Assembly: GCA_963669155.1 (NCBI GenBank)
Contig: OZ022589.1
Span: forward strand, 9,840,909 to 9,904,908
DNA from: Arbacia lixula
Lineage: Eukaryota > Echinodermata > Echinoidea > Arbacioida > Arbaciidae
Length of the DNA stretch: 64,000 bases
Direction of reading: 5' to 3'
Part shown: in pieces, positions 1-11,570 of the stretch
Position numbering within the stretch: position 1 is the first letter of the stretch
How the letters are laid out: every line of letters begins with the position of its first letter
The notes under the pieces: model-generated
Told to the model about the DNA's origin: nothing
Seen by the model: the letters and a program-made list of their open reading frames with translations, nothing else
Databases searched by the model: none
Program-made: the position numbers and the translations under genes

Positions 1-1120
1 AACGAATTTCGATTACTTCTTGTTTTTCCGTCAAAATCTTACAAATTAGCGTCAATATGGCATCATATACATGTATGTAGGTTGGAATCTGTAGAGTCTA
101 ATGCAACGGGCAGAAAGTCAATCAGCTTCTGGGTTGCGATTTTTTTTTTCCGTAACCCTAATGCGTCGAAAAATCGCTTCCGGGTTTCGGACAACGTGAC
201 TGGATATCGTATCACTGTTTTGGCGACCACATGGTTATGACGTGATCTACGCGATGCACCAACCAGTGGTCTCCGAATCGCTGTACGGAGACGCTCTATT
301 AGTCTGTACGTCGGCAGCGTGTATGCAAATGAGCCTTACGCACGATTGCCACTGTATTTCCGGGTTTTCACAACACACGATGCTATCCGTTGTACAAAGT
401 CTATGGACAATTGTTTGTTGTGGCGTTGCGCTGTATAACTAGTAGTGAACGAATCAAATCCAAGTAGTATGTAGTAGCTGCTTGATCATCGAGCGACCTG
501 TTCATTCTCTTGATGCGTTACCTGCAAAACTCACAAAAGAGAGTAGGAACCAAGTAAGCAAATTAAAATTGTGAAAATATGAAGATGAATTGTGTATAAC
601 AGGACTATCAAACAAAAGATTTTGTGATTTCTAGTCAATTTGGTAATTTCGTCGATGCATCGAATTCATCAAAACGAAATCGGAGTTCGACTTCTTCGAT
701 CGAACACCGGCTTAATAATCGATTCGACTCAGGCCTAATTGCAACAGCAGATTGCTACTAAACCATTAAGATAGTTAGCAGACAGTTAATTACTAAAGAA
801 TAACAGATAAAAAAAAATCAAATTTTACTGCTTAGGTCATTTGAAATTGCAATTTGCGGCCCAAAAAGCATGTTGCAAAATTATTCAACCCCCTATTTTA
901 CACACAAGAAACGAAAGCACAAATAATTACAATTTAAAAGCCAGTGCATATATTCTGAGGTGAATGCTCATTTTATTTATCCTCCACCTGAAACTGGAGC
1001 CCCCTAAATTTCAATAGACACAATGTACAATTGGAGGCAAATCTGGCAATGTGCTGAAAAGTAGCCCCCCGAAAATTTTGAATTATTTTTTTTTCCCTGT
1101 ACCTATTTGTTGTCCTCTAG
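1..1120 (+). other. TMEM98 upstream intron (partial), no coding exon seen
   Basis: Sequence to the left of the first recognised TMEM98 exon. Bases about 90-420 are visibly richer in CpG than the rest, with several CG dinucleotides per line, while 500-1110 is AT-rich intron-like DNA ending in a pyrimidine tract and AG at 1119-1120. I looked for the hydrophobic N-terminal anchor expected for TMEM98 and did not find it. The short ORF at 242-442 has no recognisable content. Confidence 0.5.
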
Positions 1121-1258
1121 CACTGGTCGACAGAATATGTCGCTGGTGAACGATGCAGAGCTCCCTCATGAGGACTACGAGGTGGAGCTGCGGACGGTGT
1201 GTGCTAACAACAGCCTGGAGCAGGTGCTACAAGATGACTCCTGGGCAGACGATGCATC
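1121..1258 (+). CDS. tmem98: TMEM98 exon A
   Basis: Acceptor CTCTAG at 1115-1120, donor GTAAGT at 1259. It encodes an acidic stretch followed by NNSLEQVLQDDSWADDAS, equivalent to the region just after the membrane anchor in vertebrates. The first base completes a codon begun upstream, so this is not the first coding exon although it contains an in-frame ATG at 1138. It ends with two bases of a codon. Confidence 0.85.
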
Positions 1259-4200
1259 GTAAGTCATCCAACCAGCCAGTTCCTTATCGGGTCATTCCAT
1301 TAATGTTGGGGCAAAAGAGATTTTCAATGTCACATTCAGTTGTCAATTTCATTTCATTTTCTTTTATGATCGAGATGTCCTACGATTTTGGATGAGTATT
1401 CTTCTGATGATTATCAAATTTCTCCAAATATCTATTTTGTTGGTTTGATCATGTATTGAAAACTCTTCTTCCCCTTCTCCCTCCCCCTCAACCGATACAC
1501 CCACACATGTAAACCAAATTGAGTGTGCCACTTACAGCACTTTGCCATACAAATAAGTGCAAAATGAGGTTGGGGAAAAAGATATCTTCAATGTCAATTG
1601 CAAAGTTCTATTAAATTTCTTTTTCTAATATGCTGGAAATATCCCAAAATATTTGATGATTTTAATGTAATTTCTCCAAATGAGTATCTACATGACTGTA
1701 TTTTGTTGGTAGATGTTTGATTGTGTATTAGACCCCCCCCCCCCCCCCCTCAACCAATACAACCAAACATATAGATCAAATTGAGTGTCCCTCTTACAGC
1801 ATTTTGCCATACAAGTACGTTATAAAGAATGAGGTTGGTTCATATTTTCAATCTCAATTTCAATTTTCAATTCAAATTCATTTTATTAAATGATAGTTAT
1901 GTCCCAAGATTTTGGATGAATATTTTTCTGATTATTAGCAATTTTCCCCAAAATATATTGTAGGTAGATGTTTGATTGTGTATTGGAAACTTTTGCTCCC
2001 CCCCCCCCCCTCAAAATACACTCACACATGTAAATCAAATTGAGTGTCCCACTTACACCACTTTACCTTACAGTACATTTTACAAAATGTTTGGAATGGA
2101 ATTTTATTGAAAGGTGCCTACATGTACCTACGGTGTATCTATGTTCATGTTGACTACTCTTCTTTTGTTGTTCTATAGTGGGCTCATGCCACATTGCATG
2201 GCAATCCTGAAGACCTGCCACGAACTCACAGAAAAGATGGTTGCCATGACGATGGGCAACTCGTATCGTCTCAAGTCATCAGAGGCTTTTGCAGACATTA
2301 TAGTCATTGCCAAGAGGATCAATCCGAGGCAAGTACAATGAGCCGGAAAAACATTCCTTCTGTTTTCATCATCAACTTTACAGTGTACTATGCACAGTAT
2401 ACATGTATACATTTATGTTCGTGTACAGTTAAGTTCAGATTTATTGAAGATTTGTCATCCCACAGTAGTAAGTTAAAAGTACAGCATTAAATGATGCAAA
2501 TTTCTCCCACATTGATCAACATGAATGGCATGAATTGGACTGTGTGGAACAGGGCTCTTCCCATCCCATAGCACGGGGAAAACAAATTATGCTAAATGGA
2601 AATGATTATGAAGACTGAAACCTCAGTTTCTAGTTAAGATGTACTTGTGTTATCATTTAGTTGAAATTCATTTCCAGTCATTCCTCTGCACAATGAAATT
2701 ATGGACATGTACATGACTTTTTAAAGGGAGTTTAAGAATAGGTGTAGATATTTATCTTTTTCTTTGCCTGTAAGACTTTCAACTCTTTGTAGTGGCAGTT
2801 GGCTGTCAGGTAAAAAGAAAAAAAGTGGAAAGATACTATTTGATTCTTTGTTTGAAATACTGCAGAAAGTTTTCTTCTCATGAAGAACTTTTCATTGAAG
2901 GCTGTGCATGAAATCTGTATGCAAAAGAACAGTAATCTTCATGAATGTACAAACATGTGTAATCTATTACTGTTTTTTTTAACCCAATTTGATTAAAATG
3001 TGAAAGCTTTGTGGGTCAATCTTTTTTTATGCCTCCGCAATGAAGTTGGCGGATGGCATGTTTCCGGATTGCCCGTCTGTCCGTCCAGATTGATGACGAG
3101 ATAACTAATAAAATCATAGACCAAATTTCATCAAATTTGGTACAATGATAATATATGGCAGGGCAGTGAAAATCATTAGATTTGAGGTTGTGTAGGTCAA
3201 AGGTTAAAGGTCAAGGTCAATTCCTAAAATTTCACTTTTTACATGATAACTTCAGAAATATCAAAGCAAAGTTTAATGATAATATATCACAGGAGAATTC
3301 AGTGATAAAAGTTTGGGTCAGATAGGTGAGAGCTTTAAGGTCAAAGACAAATCCTAAAATTTCACTTTTAACTTGATAACTTGATAAAAGAAATAATAAA
3401 ATTTCATTTCTGATTTCTTTGTGTAGGGTTGATGATGTGGTCAAGTGCATGTATCCACCAATCGATCCACGGCTCTTGGAAGCAAGGTAAGACAGAAAAC
3501 CCCCTAAAAAATCACATTTTCAGAGCATTGTGGCAATTCTCCATATCGCATAGCCAATATCAAGCGATATCACTCCCGATACTGATATCTGATCGATTAC
3601 TTTTGGGACGTATAGTTCCGGTTTTGCAGCGTGCCATATTCAAAACGCACAGAACTCATCATTTTTTATCCTCGTAAAACTCATTATACCTCTTCTTACA
3701 TGAGCATAATTGGCCCAGCATTGGGCCGCTTATCTATTGAAAAGTTATAGATTGGAAAATAACTTTATTATTTGCGAAATTATAACTAGATTTGGGCACG
3801 ATATATAAACACAACAAAAAAAGTAAGTCCCACCCTAAGCAAAATAGCATAACTTTTTATCAAAGAGGCTCTGGGCAAAATGATTTGGCATGATTGTTCC
3901 TTAACTTATTGACTAAGTTGTGTTTGAAAATCACAGCAATGTAATTAGTCATGTATGAGTGGGCAAATTTTAAAGGTAAAAATGTCACTTTTCAAAAGTC
4001 ACAGGGGTAATTTGGGAATTTTGTCATATAAATTTTGATGAATTCCATTTCTGGTGCATAATTTATGTCCTTTCAAGGTTTATCATCCATCTCTCGATGC
4101 ACTAACACCTATCCCAATACTCAACCCATTGTTCTGGTTGAGTGAGCAGTGTTTAACAAATACTCATCCCTCTTGAGTTTGGAACTTTTAAAAACCCTTT

Positions 4201-4649
4201 ATTTTGGTGAAAAAAATAGAAGTGGATATTTTGATAAAGATAAAAAGTCAGATAAGAAGTCATTTTCGTGCCCTGGTTGAGTGAAAACACTTTAAAAATC
4301 AGAAAATGTGTAGTTAAAACGGCAGAAACAATTACCCTTGTGACTTTTGAAAAGTGACATTTTTGCCTTAAAATTTGCCCACTCATGCATGACGAATTGG
4401 ATTAATGTGATTTCACACAGAAGTTAGTCAATAAGTTAACGAACAATCCTGCCAAATTATGTTGCCCAAAACCTCTCCATAAAGTTATGCAATTTTGCTT
4501 AGGGGGGGGGGGGGGGGGGGGTGGGGGGGGGGACTTACTGTTTTTTGTGTGTTTAGTATGACTTTGGAGTTCAATGTGCAGAAAGCATACTGAAAAAAAC
4601 CCCACATATTCAGAACCGGTAGTCTACATTCCAAGAATTCAAGGCAGAC

Positions 4650-4713
<64 letters not shown>

Positions 4714-7700
4714 GGATGAGTGAGAGGGAAAGACAGAGAGACAGAGGGAGAGGTATGGGGATGGATGAGGCAGACAGAGAGAGACAGAGACAGAGACAGA
4801 CACACAGACAGACACACAGACAGACAGAAAATAGAAAGACAGACAATGAGAGATATATACAAAAAATGTATTTTTTCAGTTCACAATAGTTCCAAATACA
4901 TGTGAGGCTGTGGTTGTGCCGGTACCAGCCAGTGTACAAGTCAGTAGAATGCAAGAACAAGCAGTACATGTACATGCATGCTAAATTCTGGGTACTCTGT
5001 ATGTTTATAGTAGGGTTGGGAGTGCTGGTACAGGATATCGTTGTCTTGTGGTTTTCCAGGCCCCTTTTGTGTATAAACAGACAAATTGGGATTTTCAGGA
5101 CAAAACTTCACACGGCACCTATGAAGTACAAGTTTGCATACTGTACATGGCATCTGCCCTGAGAATAAATAAAGCTTGTGGAAGTTGCAGATTAGCAATC
5201 AGTCTTTCCTATCAATCTAATCTCTTTGTTTCGATACATCATGACAATGAGGTAAAGTTCTGGCCAGTGATACTGGTTGGTACCAGCACGTTAATTATGA
5301 CCCACATTTGCTTTGTGGTTAATCAGTGAAGCAGATGTTGATATAGCATGGTAGTGAATGGTATTGTTATGATAGTGATTTCTTTTATGACATTGACAAA
5401 TCAGTGATCTGTGAATGGCATTGACTTGGGTACTCCAGTAGACCAGTTCATAGTTACATCATGGAGGAACAGTCCATTGCATAAACACTAATAGACTGCA
5501 GATTTGGATCTTTTTCATAAGGCTGTGTTGAGTGATGGACGTAAAAACATTTTACAGGGTGCCCGGAACAACAATAGGAACAGGTGCACGTGGTGGAATG
5601 TTATTTCACTACCTCCTCGTAGCTGAATAGCTGTTGTAATGTAATAAGTTGAAATGTGGTTGACTATCTACTGAATTTCTATTTTACTCTTTGAGTAGTG
5701 CCATTGACCTGTGGTCATTTTCTAGCAGCAATAATCTGCTCATGCGCAGATTGCATCTATGACCTGGCTTAATGACGTGCACTTCCTGTTTACTATGGCC
5801 CACATTCTGAACAGAGGTTTAACCCTAACAATGTATTAAACCTGGATGAACTTTATGGGGCACCAAATATAACACCATGAATCATTATTGATTCGAGTTG
5901 ATTGGTTTTACCCTTGGAATCAATATGGTATATTGAGTTTTTCCACATATTGATTATAGCAAATGATTGACATCACCCACTCTCATTCTGTGATGAAAAT
6001 CAACATTCTGGTGACAGCATCAAATGATTCATTTTGCGCTTCATAAAGTTACAAATTACAAATAGAAATGAATCTGATCATCTGGACTTTCTGGTTTGAA
6101 ACAAAAAACAGTTTCACGTCCGATCCGGAATGCTTCTTCAGCTCTTCTGAACTGGCGGGAATTCGTTGTTGCCACTTGGTGGCGACGTACAATCGATGTT
6201 ATTGTCTTTGAGACGTTGAGGAATCTTTTGGATTACTGGGTTATAAATCCAGTTAGTCTTTGTTTAGTATGTGGTCTGAGTCTAACCACCGTTGGGAATA
6301 TGAGCCTATGTGTACTATGTGAAGTCAAAACATCCTGTGGGTAGAAAGGATATTTACTTAAGCTGATAGTCATATTGAAAGTATTGGGCCCTGTTGCATA
6401 AAACTTACCATTTATGGTAGCTATGTGTAATCAATGGTAACTACCATGGAAACATCATTCGACAGCCAATCAAATTCAAGGTTTCAATAGAAGTTGCGAT
6501 TGGTAGCAAAACTACCTTCAATGGTAAGTTTTATGCAAGAGGGCCCTTGTATGGGAGAGACTGTTAGTGATTGATCACTCCGATTTATATAAAAAAAAAA
6601 AGTTCTAGTGAATCTCTAGCAATTTCACATGAACTTATGAAATTGTGTGTAGATATGTGTAATGCATTCAAGCAATGCAAAAGCAGAACAATTATGATAC
6701 TGCCCATGAAACAACACGTGAACAAAACACTTCTTGATTCATTCACACAAAATATTGTACACAAATAATCATTCATGTATAATCCCTTTGAATGTGAATA
6801 CTTTTAGAAATTATGTTATGTTTGTTTTATGCTTAATTGATTTTCTTAAACACTAAATGTGCACAAAGCTGGTTGTAAGAATACTTGACGTAAGATGACT
6901 TTTGATGTATGTATTCTTGAATCTGGCCATGTTTTTTTGCTCATTTAGGTCTGCAGCCTTGCTGTTGTCCCTCCAGCATTTGGTTCTGGTAACCAAGCAG
7001 GCCTGCCACATGTCTAGCTATGTAGAGTGGATTGATGGTTCCATCAAGCGCATGGAGTCGCACCTTCAGGTATGAAGGGAATGGGAGAGGGTGGTGATAG
7101 GGGTAGGGGAAGGGTATGATAGGGGTATGGGAGGGGTAAAAAGGGGTATGGGAGTAGTATGGTAGGGGCTGGGAGGGGTTTTACTGGGAAGAGGAAGAGT
7201 GTAATAGGGGTATGGGAGTAGTATGATAGGGGGTGGGAGGGGTGTAACTGAGGGAGATGAGGGGTGTAATAGGGGGAGGGGAGGGGCGAATAGGGGGAGG
7301 GGAGGGGTGTAATAGGGGTATGGGAGTAGTATGATAGGGGGTGGGAGGGGTGTAACTGGGGGAGATGAGGGGTGTAATAGGGGTAGGGGAGGGGTATAAT
7401 ACAGGGAGTGGAGGGGTGTAGCTGGGGGAGAGGAAGGCTGTAATAGGGGGAGGGGAGTGGCATAATAGGGGTATGAGAGGGGTATAAGAGGGGTGTAATA
7501 GGGGTATGGATGGAAGGGGTATGATAGTGGGAGGGGAAGGGTATAGAAGGGGTGTCATAGGGGAATGGAAGGGGTGAATTATTGGAATGGGAGGCATGTA
7601 ATATTGGGAGGGGAGAGGAAGGGTGTAATAGGGGAATGGGAGTAGTATGATAAGGGGTGGGAGGGGTGTAACTGGGGTAGATGAGGGGTGTAATAGGGGA

Positions 7701-8297
7701 GGGGAGGGGTATAATAGGGGGAGGGGAGGGGTGTAATAGGGGGAGGGAGGGGTGTAGCTGGGGGAGAGGTAGGCTGTAATAGGGGGAGGGGAGGGGCATA
7801 AAAGTGGTATGAGAGGGGTGTAATAGGGGTATGGATGGAAGTGGTATGATAGTGGGAGGGGAGGGGTGTTATAGGGGAATGGAAGGGGTGAAATATTGGG
7901 AGGGGAGGGGTGTAATAGGTGTATGGGAGGTGTGTACTAGGGGGAGGGGAGGTGTGTAATACGGTTATGGGAGGTGTGTAATAGGGGAATGGGAGGGGTG
8001 TAATACGTGTATGGGAGGTGTGTAATAGGGGGAGGGGAGGTGTGCAATTTTTGGTATGTTGATATCACAATCATCTGTAACCTTGTAATCAGATTGCTGT
8101 ATATACAAGAACTTTTTCCATTTCTGTAACCTGGAAGCATGTGTTCTCTCTTGTGATTGAATCAGGTATTGAGAGACGCTGCAGTCACCTGGGAAACGCC
8201 AACATCCGTCCTTGAAATAAGCCAATCGCAGGCCATCGTTCAGGGAGCCGTTGGTCCAGCCCCCCAAGCCATCAGTCTCTCATCGTCGCACGTATGA
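1121..8297 (+). CDS. tmem98: TMEM98 ortholog, gene span in window (5' end missing)
   Basis: Five exons (1121-1258, 2179-2328, 3427-3486, 6949-7069, 8166-8297) join in frame to give 199 residues plus a TGA stop. The joined protein matches transmembrane protein 98 along its length: a DDSWADDASGLMPHC block, CHELTEKMVAMTMG, FADIIVIAKRI, then DDVVKCMYPPIDPRLLEAR, ALLLSLQHLVLVTKQACH and a divergent tail. The vertebrate protein is about 226 residues, so roughly the first 30-60 residues, including the single membrane segment, lie off the left edge. From family knowledge, TMEM98 is a single-pass membrane protein with a helical-bundle domain that binds MYRF and restrains its self-cleavage. The divergent C-terminal tail after VLRDAA is usual for the family. 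Splice phases agree at every junction. One junction uses a GC donor. Function here is inferred from orthology. Confidence 0.9.
1259..2178 (+). repeat. TMEM98 intron with about three 260-bp tandem repeat units
   Basis: The phrase AAATTGAGTGTsCCACTTACA recurs at 1516, 1778 and 2037, giving periods of 262 and 259 bases. Each unit carries a C-run before that phrase (about 1734-1749 and 2000-2010), a TTTTGTTGGTAGATGTTTGA-type segment and a run of CAATTT. The copies are diverged by eye. No coding content. Confidence 0.75.
2179..2328 (+). CDS. tmem98: TMEM98 exon B, ends at a GC splice donor
   Basis: Acceptor CTATAG at 2173-2178. It encodes GLMPHCMAILKTCHELTEK, VAMTMGNSY and FADIIVIAKRINPR, the best conserved part of the family. 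The exon ends CCGAG followed by GCAAGT, and joining the next exon's GGTTGAT restores AGG GTT (Arg-Val). No GT donor nearby keeps the frame and the conserved RVDD sequence, so a GC-AG intron is the only consistent reading. Confidence 0.9.
2329..3426 (+). other. TMEM98 GC-AG intron with dispersed repeat
   Basis: Intron starting GC and ending GTGTAG. At about 3030-3420 it holds a dispersed repeat that opens with GCCTCCGCAATGAAG and a tandem GTCTGTCCGTCC, then two diverged half-units each containing GGTCAAAG and CCTAAAATTTCACTTTT. Similar sequences are common in marine invertebrate genomes (general knowledge, not searched). Confidence 0.6.
3427..3486 (+). CDS. tmem98: TMEM98 exon C
   Basis: A 60-base exon, acceptor GTGTAG and donor GTAAGA at 3487. 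It encodes VDDVVKCMYPPIDPRLLEA with split Arg codons at both ends, matching the VDDVVKSMYPPLDP block of vertebrate TMEM98. Confidence 0.9.
3807..4554. mobile_element. Foldback element with ~200-bp inverted arms
   Basis: The left arm begins AACACAACAAAAAAAGTAAG and runs to about 4015. The right arm, read on the minus strand from 4554, begins AAACACACAAAAAACAGTAA and follows the same order of phrases: CTAAGCAAAAT, TTAACTTATTGACTAA, GAGTGGGCAAATTTTAA and ATGTCACTTTTCAAAAGTCA. The right arm has a G-run insertion (4502-4532). No protein-coding capacity, so it is a non-autonomous element. Confidence 0.8.
4645..4855. repeat. GA / GACA microsatellite block
   Basis: Uninterrupted GA dinucleotides at about 4660-4711, then degenerate GACAGA, CAGACACA and GACAGACA repeats to 4850. 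Long minus-strand reading frames here are poly-Leu/Ser artefacts of the repeat. Confidence 0.9.
5798..6050. mobile_element. Dispersed inverted-repeat element, copy 1
   Basis: Opens GCCCACATTCTGAACAGAGG and shares a series of phrases with 11046-11302: ATTAAACCTGGATGAACTTT, TTGATTC, GTGATGAAAATCAA and ACAGCATCA. The right terminus is less clear in this copy. Confidence 0.55.
6386..6546. mobile_element. Short inverted-repeat element, family A copy 1
   Basis: The left end GGGCCCTGTTGCATAAAACT and right end AGTTTTATGCAAGAGGGCCC are inverted repeats of about 26 bases (one mismatch), followed inward by TTACCAT/ATGGTAA. Length is 161 bases with no ORF. Relatives lie at 26913-27049 and 49040-49195. 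This is a MITE-like, non-autonomous element. Confidence 0.8.
6949..7069 (+). CDS. tmem98: TMEM98 exon D
   Basis: Acceptor ATTTAG at 6943-6948, donor GTATGA at 7070. It encodes SAALLLSLQHLVLVTKQACH followed by SYVEWIDGSIKRMESHLQ, the helical segment that in vertebrates reads LLLSVSHLVLVTRNACH. It ends in phase 0. Confidence 0.9.
7077..8046 (+). repeat. G-rich minisatellite, ~970 bp
   Basis: Degenerate tandem units of 15-35 bases built from AGGGGTATGGGAGGGGTGTA-type phrases, starting within ten bases of the TMEM98 splice donor. The G-rich strand is the transcribed RNA's sense strand. Runs of four or more Gs recur every 8-15 bases throughout. The 251-residue minus-strand reading frame across it is a Pro/Ser/Thr/Tyr artefact. 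Confidence 0.9.
8166..8297 (+). CDS. tmem98: TMEM98 terminal coding exon E
   Basis: Acceptor AATCAG at 8160-8165. It encodes 43 residues beginning VLRDAAVTWETPTSV and ending SLSSSHV before TGA at 8295-8297. VLRDAA aligns with VLREAA of vertebrate TMEM98; the rest is the variable tail. Confidence 0.85.
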   Translation, partial: VLRDAAVTWETPTSVLEISQSQAIVQGAVGPAPQAISLSSSHV

Positions 8298-10967
8298 AGA
8301 CCCTCTCCCACCATACCTCACCCCCCCCCTCCCCTCCCCCACATACCTCATCCCTCTCCCCCCTTCCTATTTTGTCAATGAAACCATTGCTAAGGCCACT
8401 GCACACATACAGACAAAATATTTTTTGCTGCCATTCTGCACCGTAAGGTCATGTGACTGGAAATGTGACATCACGTTCTCATACAAATCCCATAAGGGGG
8501 CCTGTGATTCAGCTAGTTGCAGCGCCGTGCGACCGATTAGATCAGATCATATCATCTCAGAGGTAGCCTCTAGCTTTTCATTGAGTCTGAATGACAGAGA
8601 CTACCAGCCATAGACATTGCACAAACCTGGAAACAAGTCACACTGTAGTCTGTGCCTTCAGTGTCTGGCTAGCAGAGTGAGGATACAGTGGTTGGATTTG
8701 TGGGAGATCTTTGTCTTCAGTCGCCAAATTAATCTTCGTGGTGTCAGATTCTTAGTTTTCTTTATGTTACGCGCAACACTTGTACCTGTGGACTTTCAAG
8801 ACTTTAGAACACAGTGGGTTAAATGTTTTTTTTTTTCATTGTTCAGGAGGTTGAATAAAGTAGACACTTTGGGTGTTATTTTACTGCCTTCTTTTTGCTA
8901 TATGAACTTTTTAAACAACACATACACAAAGTATTACAAAGGTGATCAATGTTTGGTTCTTATTCATGTATAGAGGACGTAGATGCGGATTACAACATTT
9001 CCAAACTATAGTGTAGTATTGTGAAAACTTAGAAGCAATCATCATCGGATGATTACAGCTGTTACAACTTGACCCGTTTTACATTAGAATTAGAAGCTGA
9101 TAACCCTTTTTGTTTTATGATGGACTGTTTTTTGTAACTTATGAAAAATGCTTACCGGTACGCGGAGCTGAGCTCTAGACACTGACCTGAGTCTTCTACA
9201 TGAAGAAATTTTATTAAGCATGTGAAAGACTACTGGTATTTCATTTCAGGTCAAAGAAAGCTTGAAATGGCTAAGGAAAAATGTGGCAAATTATATTGTT
9301 TGAGAACAGAGTGTCATATTATTTTGTAAAATTGTTTCACAACATAGTGCCAAAGTGAATAAGAAAGTAGAGTCATATGACTACATTCTATGAATGTCAT
9401 TGATACATCAGTCATCGTTTTGTATTTTGCAAGGACTTGTCATTATCATGTCTTTTATAAAAATTAAACTTTATATTAGGCAATAAATTCCTAAGAATCA
9501 CCAAAATTGATTCAATTTGTGTTCATAGGTTCTTATCAATAGCGAATGATATACATACTGATATGTAGCCCCAATATAATAACATATTATCTGACTTTTG
9601 AGATGCTCTTAAACCCAGTCATATCACTTTATTTGACCTAAATCATTGTTGCAATGAAAGTCATATATTGAAACTGTAACCATGTTTATTTAAAAAAGTA
9701 CTACTTGAACTGCCTTTTCCAAACATAAATGTAACTACTTTTTAAGTACTCTATAACATTTACTATCGAGTTATCATAAGCATAGTTATTGTCAGGTACA
9801 TTTGTTTCACAATCTACTCTATGTGATAGGATGATATGGTAACATCCATTTCTTCATTTAGTATGTAGATATTTTAGGACATATTGCATACACTTAAGAA
9901 GGTATATAGCAATGCTTTGTGTAATTCATGTAATTGTATTATAATAATACTAGTAAGGCCAGTTTGATCAAAAGTTGTTCATTCTCTGTCTATATACTTG
10001 GCAGAAATAATTGAGTAATTAGTGTGTACCTGTCGTATCTTCATTACCAATAGCACTATTTTTGTTTTATTTGAGCTGAACATTTAAAAAATGGAGTATT
10101 TTTATTTCATTTCCATATCAATGGCATTTAAATGTATTTTATATAACATTTATTAAGATCTACAATGAAATCATGTAATAGCAATGACTTTTTTCCATTC
10201 TCAAATCAGTAGCATTTCAATATTTTGTATGAACTTTGGTTAGATTTTTTTTTATAAAGTCTTATGTTAAGTGTTAACATTGTAGTGACTCAATTCCTAT
10301 CTTGTACATTCCATGATTCTTCTATTTGCACAAGTACTTATTTACTCTATTTGATACTATGAGGTATGATATTACCTTTATTTGTATATACACAAGTCGC
10401 CTCTTAAGCACATTGGTTTATGTAATATCATAATACTCTCCTCACATGAAACATGTCAAGTGCCTGATATCAAATCCAAGATCAATCAAGATGACTGTAT
10501 TTGTTTTATGGTCTATGAATATAAAATACGAGACTTTGCCCTTGTAGCTCCAAACATTCCCAATCAGATTTTTAACACTGGTTTGTTTGGTCTTGATCGT
10601 ACAGGTGCAGTTAATAGACTGATAGGTGGGCGAGTGGGGTAGGGGGTCTTGTTTGTGTATCTTATGTGTATATAATACATCCATATTCTACAAAAAGAGA
10701 AAAGTTGGAGCGACTTCTTAGGGCGTATCATATAGATTTATGTAAACTGATCGAGCTCCTCAAATTAAGCAGTTACATGAATAGATGTACATAAAAGCCT
10801 AATATGAGCTCTTCTGAATTATTCTATTCTCATATTTCTGCTCGTTTGTTGATGACAACAATGACGGGGCTAGTTTCATAGCAATGTTTTGTTATTGGTG
10901 TCCATGTGGCCCATTATGAGCGGATTTTTTTTGAAGTTTGAAATGTATTATTTATTGATTTATTATT

Positions 10968-10969
<2 letters not shown>

Positions 10970-11012
<43 letters not shown>

Positions 11013-11028
11013 GGGGGGGGGGGGGGGG
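10970..11028. repeat. Compound poly-T / poly-G tract
   Basis: About 41 T followed directly by about 17 G on the plus strand, immediately before a copy of the 11046-11302 element. Confidence 0.9.
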
Positions 11029-11045
11029 CAGTGGGTATACTAAGT

Positions 11046-11302
11046 GACCCATATTCAGAACATAGGTATAGTGCAAACGGTGTACTAAACCTGGACTAAC
11101 TTTATGGGACATAAAATAAAATCATAATTGATTCAATCTAAATAAAAATTTCAGCAAAAGATTGTTATTATATTATCACTGTTGTAATTATGTGATGAAA
11201 ATCAATGATTTTGTAACAGCATCAGGTGATTCTTTTGCACCCCATGAAGTCAGTCTACATTTAGTACCAGGTCTTAGTTAAACTTCCATTATGAATATGG
11301 GC
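11046..11302. mobile_element. Dispersed inverted-repeat element, copy 2
   Basis: Left end GACCCATATTCAGAACATAG and right end CCATTATGAATATGGGC are imperfect inverted repeats. The interior matches 5798-6050 in the same order. Confidence 0.65.
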
Positions 11303-11504
11303 TAAAGTCTCTTTTTAAATATTGAGGGAGGATCTTTAAAGCGTAAGGTAACGGTTTTGGATAAGGTTTTTTTGTCTAGATACATCATAGATGACTATGT
11401 AGCTCCCAACCGCCAAATGTTAATAGGATATTTCTGAAAATTTGTTCAGCAAAAGTACTTGTGTCTTGAACATATGTTTTAGTATTACATGTACATGCAT
11501 GATT

Positions 11505-11570
11505 TGTATGTGTGTGTTTGCTTGTGTGTGTGTATGTGTGTGCGCGTGCTTGTGTGTGCATGTGCGATTG
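11505..11570. repeat. TG-rich microsatellite
   Basis: Degenerate TGTGTG/TGTTTG/TGCG repeats. The ORF that spans it (11489-11716) is Cys/Val rich because of this repeat. Confidence 0.7.

Larger units (their letters stand above)
3487..6948 (+). other. Large TMEM98 intron holding several repeats
   Basis: Contains a 748-base foldback element (3807-4554), a GA/GACA microsatellite block (4645-4855), one copy of a dispersed element (5798-6050) and one short inverted-repeat element (6386-6546). The remaining DNA (4860-5790 and 6550-6948) shows nothing recognisable. Confidence 0.6.

Noticed and set aside
4485..4975. Minus-strand ORFs of 121-125 residues
   Set aside because: Ser/Leu/Cys artefacts of the GA/GACA microsatellite.
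7044..7799. 251-residue minus-strand ORF
   Set aside because: It is the complement of the G-rich minisatellite and encodes only Pro, Ser, Thr, Tyr, Leu and Ile repeats.
10382..10642. 86-residue plus-strand ORF in the presumed TMEM98 3' UTR
   Set aside because: No recognisable motif, no splice signals that fit, and the opposite strand is equally open.
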